Shown: positions 1-6,303 of the stretch, in pieces
How the letters are laid out: every line of letters starts with the position of its first letter
How positions within the stretch are numbered: the stretch's first letter is position 1
Origin: Candidatus Apopatosoma intestinale
GTDB lineage: Bacteria > Bacillota > Clostridia > Oscillospirales > CAG-272
NCBI GenBank assembly: GCA_018064545.1
Contig: JAGHUY010000152.1
Coordinates: 1 to 9,256, forward strand
DNA: 9,256 nt
Reading direction: 5' to 3'
Made by a program: the position numbers and the translations under genes
The notes under the pieces: generated by a model
What the model saw: only the letters and a program-made list of their open reading frames with translations
Told to the model about the DNA's origin: nothing
The model's database searches: none

Positions 1-21
1 ACCTTTTTTCAGTAAACTCAT
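1..21 (-). CDS. Start of a divergent leftward gene (partial, product unknown)
   Basis: On the minus strand an ATG at 21-19 opens a frame reading MSLLKKG before it leaves the window. A strong ribosome binding site, GGGAGGA, lies at 33-27 with 5 nt between it and the ATG, and a near-consensus promoter lies further upstream at 87-60. These three elements in the right order and spacing support a real gene start. Seven residues are too few to assign a function. In many Firmicutes rplI follows gdpP in the same direction; here the neighbour points the other way, so that arrangement is not kept. Confidence 0.7.
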
Positions 22-59
22 AATTTTCCTCCCGGGCTATCGCCATAGATATTGTATAT

Positions 60-87
60 ATTATAACACTTTTTTATATAAAGTCAA
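60..87 (-). promoter_or_regulatory. SigA-type promoter for the leftward gene
   Basis: Read on the minus strand, a TTGACT -35 box (87-82) and a perfect TATAAT -10 box (65-60) are separated by 16 nt. A TG dinucleotide one base upstream of the -10 box makes it an extended -10 promoter. Transcription would start near position 53, leaving about 30 nt of leader before the ATG at 21. Confidence 0.8.
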
Positions 88-141
88 CCGAAAGGCGCCC
101 ATTTTTCGTCTCTTATTCTCCGAACTTCGCCCATTTTTCTG

Positions 142-170
142 TTGACTATCCGCCTTGGTTGTGATATGAT
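142..170 (+). promoter_or_regulatory. SigA-type promoter for the rplI-dnaB cluster
   Basis: A TTGACT -35 box (142-147) and a TATGAT -10 box (165-170) are separated by exactly 17 nt, with TG at 162-163 giving an extended -10. The predicted start near 177 gives a leader of about 30 nt before the rplI ATG. It is the only strong rightward promoter I see for the cluster. Its -35 box is 54 nt from that of the leftward promoter, so the two could share regulation. Confidence 0.82.
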
Positions 171-208
171 ATATTTACATTATTTATGGTACAATGCGGA
201 GGTATTCT

Positions 209-652
209 ATGAAAGTCGTTCTTTTGACAGATGTAAAAGGAAAGGGCAAAAAGGGCGCCGTTGTCAACGTATCCGACGGCTACGCCACCAATTTTCTTTT
301 CCCGAAAAAACTCGCCGCCCCCGCGGACGCGAAGATGCTCAGCGAAATGAAGAGCAAAGAAGAAGCCCGCCTGCACCAGATCGAAACGGAGAAAGCGGCG
401 GCAAGAGAGATCGCCGAAAAACTCGAAAGCGTCCTTGTCGTCGTCAAGGCGCAGGCCGGTGCCGACGGCAAAACGTACGGTTCTGTCACGTCCAAGGAAG
501 TGGCGGAACAATTACTCGCCCAGCACGGGATCGAAGTCGACAAGCGCAAGATCACCATGGAACCGATCAAAGCGTTCGGCACCTATACGCCCGAAGTCAA
601 ACTCTATACCGACATCGTCGGGAAGATTCACGTCATTGTGACCGAGAAATAA
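209..652 (+). CDS. rplI: 50S ribosomal protein L9
   Basis: The product is large-subunit protein L9, which binds 23S rRNA near the L1 stalk and helps maintain reading frame. The protein has 147 residues, close to the usual 148-150. The N-terminal domain carries the family signature at residues 13-36, with conserved G13, G16, V21, G24-Y25 and N28-F29-L30. Residues of about 40-75 form the charged, alanine-rich connecting helix, and the C-terminal domain follows. The start at 209 is chosen over an in-frame ATG at 194 because GGAGG (198-202) sits 6 nt upstream of 209 and overlaps the coding sequence implied by the earlier ATG, and because MKVVLL is the typical L9 start. It is the first gene of the cluster, 42 nt before dnaB, a pairing that is common in Firmicutes. 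Confidence 0.97.
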   Translation: MKVVLLTDVKGKGKKGAVVNVSDGYATNFLFPKKLAAPADAKMLSEMKSKEEARLHQIETEKAAAREIAEKLESVLVVVKAQAGADGKTYGSVTSKEVAEQLLAQHGIEVDKRKITMEPIKAFGTYTPEVKLYTDIVGKIHVIVTEK

Positions 653-694
653 ACCGGGCGAAGCACGAAACAAAATCAAAAGGAGGAAGTAGCC

Positions 695-2056
695 ATGGCG
701 GAAAACGGAAGAAGTGTTCCCTTTGCTCTGGAAGCGGAGCAATCGGTGCTCGGCGCCATTCTGATCGACCCCGAAAAGTTCAATGAGGTCGGCAGTATCA
801 TGACGGGCGACGACTTTTATCTCGGAGAACACAAAGAGATCTTTCAGGCCATGCAGGAACTCTTTATCAAAAACAAGGAGATCAACCTCATCACGCTGAT
901 CGATATGCTCGTCTCGCGCGGGGTTTACGCCGAGGACGAGATCAAAAAATATCTGCGCGTGATCGCCGAGGTCGTTCCCTCTGCCTCCAATCTGAAAGAT
1001 TATGCCCAGATCGTAAAAGATAAAAGCACGCTTCGCAAACTGATCGAGGCGTCCGAGGAGATCACCGAATCCGCCTACGCGGCACGCGGCGAAGTCAAAT
1101 ATATCCTCGACAATGCCGAACAGAGAATTTTCGACGTGGCGCAGGGTGACGACGTCAAGAATTTCATCCACATCCGCGACGCCCTGTCGATGAGTTTTGA
1201 CCGGCTGGACAAACTCGCCAAGGACAAGGACGCGCTGGCCGGAACGCCGACCGGTTTTTCCGGACTGGACAACGTGCTTGTCGGCATGGGAAAAGGCGAT
1301 CTGATCCTGATCGGCGGCCGTCCGGGCATGGGAAAAACGACGTTTGCCGTCAACATCGGCACGAGCGTTGCTCTGCGGACGAAAAAGACCGTCTGCATTT
1401 TCAGTCTGGAAATGACCGCGGAACAACTCGTATCCCGTATGCTGTCCGCCGAAGCGGGCGTAGACAGTTACGCCATCCGTTCCGGCAAACTGTCGGAGGA
1501 CGACTGGACAAAACTCTCCTATGCCTCCTCCAAACTGTACGATACCAATATTCTGATCGACGATACCAGCGGTATGACCGTGACCGGCATGAAAGCCAAA
1601 CTGCGCCGGGAGAAGAACGTCGGGCTCGTCATCATCGACTATCTGCAACTGATGCAGGGCGAACGTCATTCCGACAACCGCGTTCTGGAAGTCGGCGACA
1701 TCTCCCGCGGTCTGAAACTGCTGGCCAAAGACATCGGCGCTCCCGTCATCTGTTGCGCCCAGCTGTCCCGCGGACCGGAGAACCGACCCGATAAACGCCC
1801 CATGCTGTCCGACCTCCGTGACTCCGGTGCCATTGAGCAGGATGCCGACGTCGTCATGTTCATCTACCGGAACGAGTATTACGACCGCGCCCCGGAGGAT
1901 GAAGAAGGCAAAGGCGCCTCCAAAGCGGCCGCAGGAGCGGCACAGGCCGAATGTATCATCGCCAAGAACCGTCACGGTTCGACCGGCAATATCAAACTCG
2001 CTTTCGACGGAAAATACAGCCGATTCACGACGCTCGAAACGAGAGAGGAGCCGTAA
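695..2056 (+). CDS. dnaB: Replicative DNA helicase DnaB
   Basis: This is the hexameric 5'-3' helicase that unwinds DNA at the replication fork and recruits primase. At 453 residues it has normal length for a Firmicutes DnaB/DnaC, and no intein is present. The N-terminal domain covers about residues 8-110, followed by the linker and the GTPTGFSGLD entry to the RecA-like domain at 183-192. Walker A is GGRPGMGKTT at 207-216 (K214). Walker B is LVIIDYLQLM at 311-320 (D315). The conserved LRDSGAIEQDAD block lies at 374-384, and the likely arginine finger is R426 in KNRHGSTG. AGGAGG at 681-686, 8 nt before the ATG, fixes the start. An alanine-rich acidic stretch at about 400-417 is the usual variable loop. 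Confidence 0.97.
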   Translation: MAENGRSVPFALEAEQSVLGAILIDPEKFNEVGSIMTGDDFYLGEHKEIFQAMQELFIKNKEINLITLIDMLVSRGVYAEDEIKKYLRVIAEVVPSASNLKDYAQIVKDKSTLRKLIEASEEITESAYAARGEVKYILDNAEQRIFDVAQGDDVKNFIHIRDALSMSFDRLDKLAKDKDALAGTPTGFSGLDNVLVGMGKGDLILIGGRPGMGKTTFAVNIGTSVALRTKKTVCIFSLEMTAEQLVSRMLSAEAGVDSYAIRSGKLSEDDWTKLSYASSKLYDTNILIDDTSGMTVTGMKAKLRREKNVGLVIIDYLQLMQGERHSDNRVLEVGDISRGLKLLAKDIGAPVICCAQLSRGPENRPDKRPMLSDLRDSGAIEQDADVVMFIYRNEYYDRAPEDEEGKGASKAAAGAAQAECIIAKNRHGSTGNIKLAFDGKYSRFTTLETREEP

Positions 2057-2057
2057 C

Positions 2058-3428
2058 GTGCTCCCTTTCTCCGAAAAAGCCAAAAAAGCCCTCGCGATTT
2101 TGCCGCCCCTTGACGGGCAGAACGTCGTCGTCGGGTTTTCCGGCGGGGCCGATTCCGTCTCTCTTCTGACGTTTCTCGCCGAAGATTGCGGCTACCGGGA
2201 CAGGATCACCGCGTTTCACGTCAATCACATGATCCGCGGTGCGGAGGCCGACCGTGACGAGGCTTTTTGCCGTTCTTTCTGTGCCGATCGCGGCATCGCG
2301 TTTCGTTCCGAGCGCATCGACGTACCCGCTCTCTGCGGGGATGCCGGCGTCGAAGAGACCGCGCGGGCCGTTCGGTACGATGCGCTTGTCCGATGCGCCG
2401 AGCAGACAAACAGCCCCTATATCGCTCTTGCCCATACCGCGAGCGACAACGCCGAAACGGTACTGTTTCATCTGGCGCGGGGATGCGGGACAAAGGGTGC
2501 CTGCGGCATTCCGATCTCGCGATCCGAACACGGCAAAACGATCCTGCGCCCGCTCCTGTTTTGCACGAGGAACGACGTGGAAGCGTATTGCGCCGCCCGC
2601 GGGCTTCCCCACGTGGAAGATTCCACCAACCGGAACACCGATTATACCCGTAGTTTTGTGCGGCATGAGATCATACCGCGCATGGAACACATCAATCCCG
2701 ACTTTCCGGAGGCCGTCGGCGATTTTTGCCGTGCGCTCGCCATGGATGGGGAGTATCTGGAAGAGGAGGCCGACAAGGCGTTTTCGCGGCTCGCCTCCCC
2801 GACTACCGCCGACAAGGCGTTTTTACTGTCTCTTGCTCCGGCGATCCGGTTCCGCGTGCTCCGGCGCATGACGGAGGCCGTCGGATCGGACTGCGTCCGC
2901 GTCCATTTTGACAGCATGGAAGACCTTCTCCGCCATCCGACCAACGGTGCCCGCGTCAATCTGCCGGGAAAAATCACCGCCGTCGTCGAGGACGGTCTCT
3001 TTTCGCTGTACCCGGAGGAAGTCTATCGGGAAAACACGGAGCCACTCTCCGGGGAAAAGCCTCTGCATCCCGGGGAAAACCGGTTTTCTCCGCACAGTAT
3101 GCTGTTTGTAGCCGCCTTTCCGCCCGAAACCGCCGCACTGGACCGTTTCCGGGCCGAATATCCGGTTTCTTATACCAAGGGGTTTTCTTTTGCCGGGAAA
3201 GAGCCGGCGCTTTCCGCACGGATCCCGTCCCCTTCCGACGCCTACCGCGCCGGAGGCATCACAAGAAAACTGCCTAAACTGAAAACGACGCTGACGCTGA
3301 CCGAACGCCGCGTTCGTCCCGTCGTCTGTGCAGACGGAAGTCCCGTCTGGTATCCCGGCTTTGACCGGGCAGACGATTGCAAGACGGAACCGGGCGAAGT
3401 CTGGATCACCTATTTTGAAAAAATTTGA
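2058..3428 (+). CDS. tilS: tRNA(Ile)-lysidine synthetase TilS
   Basis: TilS uses ATP and lysine to convert the wobble cytidine of the tRNA-Ile CAU anticodon to lysidine, so that it reads AUA as isoleucine. The 456-residue product has the N-type PP-loop SGGADS at 28-33, HVNHMIRG at 54-61, ARAVRYDAL at 102-110, ALAHTASDNAETVL at 123-136, the RGCGTKGACGI loop at 141-151 and DSTNRNTDYTR at 188-198. A TilS C-terminal domain is seen at about 385-445. The frame is open upstream inside dnaB. I choose the GTG at 2058 because GGAG (2047-2050) lies 7 nt upstream and this places the PP-loop at the usual distance from the N-terminus. The gene follows dnaB after 1 nt, so translation is probably coupled. 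The downstream hpt neighbour matches the tilS-hpt pairing known in Firmicutes, although ftsH does not follow. Confidence 0.95.
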   Translation: MLPFSEKAKKALAILPPLDGQNVVVGFSGGADSVSLLTFLAEDCGYRDRITAFHVNHMIRGAEADRDEAFCRSFCADRGIAFRSERIDVPALCGDAGVEETARAVRYDALVRCAEQTNSPYIALAHTASDNAETVLFHLARGCGTKGACGIPISRSEHGKTILRPLLFCTRNDVEAYCAARGLPHVEDSTNRNTDYTRSFVRHEIIPRMEHINPDFPEAVGDFCRALAMDGEYLEEEADKAFSRLASPTTADKAFLLSLAPAIRFRVLRRMTEAVGSDCVRVHFDSMEDLLRHPTNGARVNLPGKITAVVEDGLFSLYPEEVYRENTEPLSGEKPLHPGENRFSPHSMLFVAAFPPETAALDRFRAEYPVSYTKGFSFAGKEPALSARIPSPSDAYRAGGITRKLPKLKTTLTLTERRVRPVVCADGSPVWYPGFDRADDCKTEPGEVWITYFEKI

Positions 3429-3457
3429 CATCATCTGATAAAGGGAGACACAATTCT

Positions 3458-4000
3458 ATGAATCGGGACATTCAATCCATTCTGCTGAGCGAGCGAAAAA
3501 TCCGCTCCATTTCCAAGCGCATCGGCCGGGAGATTTCCCGCGATTACGCGGACAAAAAACTCGTTTTGGTCGGCACGCTCAAAGGGGCTCTTCCCTTCAT
3601 GGCGGAAGTTTTAAAGAACATCACCGTTCCGTGTGAGATCGACTTTGTGAAAGTTTCCTCCTACGGCAGCGGCACCACCTCGTCCGGCACGCTCAAAATT
3701 CTGCTCGACCTGCTTCGCTCCGACATGGCGGAATGTGACGTTCTGATCGTGGAAGACATCGTGGACAGCGGCAATACGCTCTCCAAACTGACCAAATACA
3801 TGAGAGAAAAAGGGGCAAAGAGCGTCCGCACCTGTACGCTCCTTGACAAACCGTCCCGCCGGGAAGTGGAATTTGAAGCCGATTACGTCGGTACCGTGAT
3901 TCCCGATGAGTTTGTCGTCGGGTTCGGGCTGGATTACGATGAAAAATACCGCAATCTTCCCTACATCGGTGTTCTGAAAAAAGAAGTTTATCAGAAGTAA
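3458..4000 (+). CDS. hpt: Hypoxanthine phosphoribosyltransferase
   Basis: This purine salvage enzyme joins hypoxanthine or guanine to PRPP to give IMP or GMP. The 180-residue length is typical for bacterial Hpt. The PRPP-binding loop is VLIVEDIVDSGNTL at 95-108, with the acidic pair E99-D100 and D103. The LKG loop is at 41-43, the flexible SYG segment at 68-70, and the C-terminal family block GFGLDYDEKYRNLPYIG at about 155-171. The ATG at 3458 is preferred over a TTG at 3425 that overlaps the end of tilS, because GGGAG (3443-3447) lies 10 nt upstream and the family usually starts here. It lies 29 nt after tilS and no separate promoter is evident. Confidence 0.96.
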   Translation: MNRDIQSILLSERKIRSISKRIGREISRDYADKKLVLVGTLKGALPFMAEVLKNITVPCEIDFVKVSSYGSGTTSSGTLKILLDLLRSDMAECDVLIVEDIVDSGNTLSKLTKYMREKGAKSVRTCTLLDKPSRREVEFEADYVGTVIPDEFVVGFGLDYDEKYRNLPYIGVLKKEVYQK

Positions 4001-4007
4001 ACAAAGA

Positions 4008-4033
4008 AAAACAGTCGCGCAGGCGGCTGTTTT
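4008..4033 (+). terminator. Terminator-like hairpin between hpt and the dehydrogenase gene
   Basis: An 11-bp stem (4008-4018 with 4023-4033) closes a GCAG loop; one pair is G-U and the outer pairs are A-T. The run of T after the stem consists only of the four Ts that also pair within it. It therefore resembles a weak or partial terminator. It could lower expression of the two distal genes relative to rplI-hpt. Confidence 0.5.
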
Positions 4034-4059
4034 CGATTTAGGAATAAAGGAGAAAAATC

Positions 4060-5100
4060 ATGGCTGTTATTACTATCATCGGGTCCGGCATGATGGGCTC
4101 TGCCCTCGCTTTCCCCGCAAGAGAAAACGGGCACACCGTCCGTCTGTGCGGCACGCATCTGGACAGAGAGATCATTGACATCTGCCGCAGGACGGGTCGT
4201 CATCCGAAATTCACAAGAGATTTTCCCGCCGGGGTCGAATACTATCAGATCGAAGAACTGGAAAAAGCCCTTGACGGTGCCGATCTCGTTATCGGCGGCG
4301 TGAGCAGTTTCGGTGTGGACTGGTTTTCCGAAGCGGTGCTTCCGCTCATTCCCGAAACGACGCCCATCCTCACCGTGACCAAAGGGCTGATCCACGACGG
4401 GAACGGGCGGCTGCTGTCCTATCCCGCCTACTGGCAGTCGAAAAGCGAGCGAAAGCTCTGCTTAAACGCCGTCGGCGGCCCCTGCACGAGTTATGAGCTG
4501 GTCGCCCACGATCAGACGGAAGTGACGTTCTGCGGAGAGGACCCGGAGATTCTTCGCCGGATCCGTTCGTATATGGAGACGGACTATTATCACGTCAGCA
4601 TCTCGACCGACGTTACGGGAATCGAAAGCGCCGTCGCGCTGAAAAACGGCTACGCGCTGGGCATTGCCCTGACGATCGGCTTAAATCAGGCCAAATTCGG
4701 ACGTGACAGCGAACTGCATTTCAATTCGCAGGCCGCCGTCTTCGGTCAGAGCGTGCGGGAGATGAAGAAGCTACTCGCCTATCAGGGCGCGGACACGCCG
4801 GAAAATCTGGCTGTCGGGCTCGGCGACCTCTACGTGACCGTTTACGGTGGCCGTACAAGGCTCGTCGGCATCCTACTGGGGAGAGGTCTCTCCATCGAAG
4901 AGGCACTGGCCGAACTCCAAGGCGTCACGCTGGAATCGCTCGTCGTCTCCCGGCGAGTCGCGGAGGCCGTGCGCGTTGCCGCCGGAAACGAAACACTTTC
5001 TCTTGCCGATTTTCCTCTGCTGTGCCACATTGACGGCATTCTGACCAATCACGCTTCCCCGGAACTGCCATGGGATTCGTTCCGGTCGGAGACCGTATAG
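4060..5100 (+). CDS. NAD(P)-dependent glycerol-3-phosphate dehydrogenase-like protein
   Basis: The 346-residue protein belongs to the glycerol-3-phosphate dehydrogenase superfamily, which reduces dihydroxyacetone phosphate to sn-glycerol-3-phosphate for phospholipid synthesis. An N-terminal Rossmann motif IIGSGMMGSALA is at 6-17. TKGL (107-110, K108) matches the cofactor/substrate lysine block. ALKN (193-196, K195) matches the catalytic lysine motif. GLGDL (253-257) and YGGRTR (262-267) match the substrate-phosphate region. Two blocks differ from typical bacterial GpsA: GGPCTSYE (139-146) replaces the usual GPSFA-type segment, and YGGRT resembles the YGGRN of eukaryotic enzymes with N replaced by T. 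The substrate is therefore uncertain and I give no gene symbol. AAGGAG (4047-4052) lies 7 nt before the ATG. Confidence 0.8.
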   Translation: MAVITIIGSGMMGSALAFPARENGHTVRLCGTHLDREIIDICRRTGRHPKFTRDFPAGVEYYQIEELEKALDGADLVIGGVSSFGVDWFSEAVLPLIPETTPILTVTKGLIHDGNGRLLSYPAYWQSKSERKLCLNAVGGPCTSYELVAHDQTEVTFCGEDPEILRRIRSYMETDYYHVSISTDVTGIESAVALKNGYALGIALTIGLNQAKFGRDSELHFNSQAAVFGQSVREMKKLLAYQGADTPENLAVGLGDLYVTVYGGRTRLVGILLGRGLSIEEALAELQGVTLESLVVSRRVAEAVRVAAGNETLSLADFPLLCHIDGILTNHASPELPWDSFRSETV

Positions 5101-5109
5101 GAGAAACGT

Positions 5110-6240
5110 ATGGGGATCGTAAACGAAAACACGCTTCACGTAACGGAATACGAACTGCTGGAAAAACTCCCCGATCTTTTCCGCATGGAAAACGGGGAAA
5201 GAGTGCGGACGCGCGAAGATTGGGAGGCGCGCCGGAAAGAACTTTTCCGGACTGCCGTGGAGTTGCAATACGGCACACAGCCGCCCGCCCCCGAATTTCT
5301 GGACGTGGAAACCCTGTACGAAAGCCCGCTACACAATACCTACAAGATTCATACGGGCACAAAGGAGCATCCGGTCTCGTTCCGCATGAAAGTGATTCTG
5401 CCGAGGGAGGCCGTTTCCCGCCCCGTCATCGTGGACGGCGATCTGTGTTTCGGCTATGCGATGGATAAAGGTTTTCTTGCCGCCGCGCTCGATGAAAACG
5501 TCGGCTGGGTCTTCTTTGACCGGACGGAACTCGCGCACGATCTGCAAAATGAGGGACGGCGAAAAGGCGCTCTCTATGACGTCTATCCCGAAAAGACGTT
5601 CGGGGCGCTCGGTGCGTGGGCATGGGGCTATTCCCGCTGTGTGGACGCGCTGGAAAAACTGGCTCTGCCCGGCATCGACCTGTCAGCCATCGCCTTTTCC
5701 GGCCATTCGCGCGGAGGAAAGACCGCGATGCTCGCCGGCGTTTTGGATGCCCGCGCCGCCGTCGTCAATCCGAACGAGACCTGCGCCGGTTCCTGCGGGT
5801 GCTACCGCATCCACATGAGGGGATATTCCGACGGAGAAACCGAAAAGCGAAGCGAACGCCTCTCCGATCTTTGGAAAAACTTCGGATACTGGCTCGGCCC
5901 GGAGATGGGACGCTACGCCGAGGATGAAACCGCCCTCCCCTTTGACTGCCATTTTCTGAAAGCCCTCGTCGCGCCGCGCGTTCTGTTCGTGTCGGAAGCG
6001 GCGGGAGACATCTGGGCCAACCCTGTCGGTTCCTGGCAGACCACCATGGCGGCGGGGGAAGCCTACCGTTTTCTCGGTGCGGAGGAGAATCTGTACTGGT
6101 ATTTCCGCCCCGGCACCCACTTTCATGAGGCGCGGGACGTAAAGATGCTCGTAAACATTCTGCTCCACCGGCATGACGGAAAGCCACTCTCGGAGGATTT
6201 CGGCGTTTTACCGTTTACTCCCCCGGAATTTGCCTTTTAA
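5110..6240 (+). CDS. CE15-like alpha/beta hydrolase (glucuronoyl esterase-related)
   Basis: The 376-residue protein resembles carbohydrate esterase family 15, whose known members cleave esters between glucuronic acid on xylan and lignin alcohols. The nucleophile elbow GHSRGGK at 198-204 gives S200. E223 in NPNETC lies 23 residues later, the spacing expected for the canonical acid. The block LPFDCHFLKALVAPRVLF (276-293), then DIWANP with D300, and RPGTH with the likely catalytic H337 match the C-terminal part of the family. No signal peptide or membrane segment is visible, so the protein is probably cytoplasmic, unlike typical secreted CE15 enzymes. The real substrate may be an imported oligosaccharide ester or something else. 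GGAG (5100-5103) overlaps the stop codon of the previous gene and lies 6 nt before the ATG, suggesting coupled translation. Confidence 0.78.
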   Translation: MGIVNENTLHVTEYELLEKLPDLFRMENGERVRTREDWEARRKELFRTAVELQYGTQPPAPEFLDVETLYESPLHNTYKIHTGTKEHPVSFRMKVILPREAVSRPVIVDGDLCFGYAMDKGFLAAALDENVGWVFFDRTELAHDLQNEGRRKGALYDVYPEKTFGALGAWAWGYSRCVDALEKLALPGIDLSAIAFSGHSRGGKTAMLAGVLDARAAVVNPNETCAGSCGCYRIHMRGYSDGETEKRSERLSDLWKNFGYWLGPEMGRYAEDETALPFDCHFLKALVAPRVLFVSEAAGDIWANPVGSWQTTMAAGEAYRFLGAEENLYWYFRPGTHFHEARDVKMLVNILLHRHDGKPLSEDFGVLPFTPPEFAF

Positions 6241-6262
6241 CAACAAGAAAAACGACAATAAG

Positions 6263-6302
6263 AAAAACGAGGTCACGCGATCGTCGCGTGACCTCGTTTT
6301 TT
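6263..6302. terminator. Strong bidirectional intrinsic terminator
   Basis: An 18-bp perfect stem (6263-6280 with 6284-6301) closes a 3-nt TCG loop, with five A on the left arm and six T on the right. Read rightward it ends the rplI-to-hydrolase cluster. Read leftward it gives a 13-bp GC-rich stem followed by TTTTT, placed directly after the pcrA stop codon. It serves both converging transcription units. Confidence 0.93.
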
Positions 6303-6303
6303 A

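Noticed and set aside
194..208. Upstream in-frame ATG for rplI
   Set aside because: The Shine-Dalgarno sequence GGAGG (198-202) lies inside the would-be coding extension, and L9 proteins start at the MKVVLL position.
512..2083. Long 523-codon open frame antisense to dnaB
   Set aside because: It is a shadow of dnaB in GC-rich codons: the sense strand encodes a complete, motif-bearing helicase and the antisense product shows no known domain.
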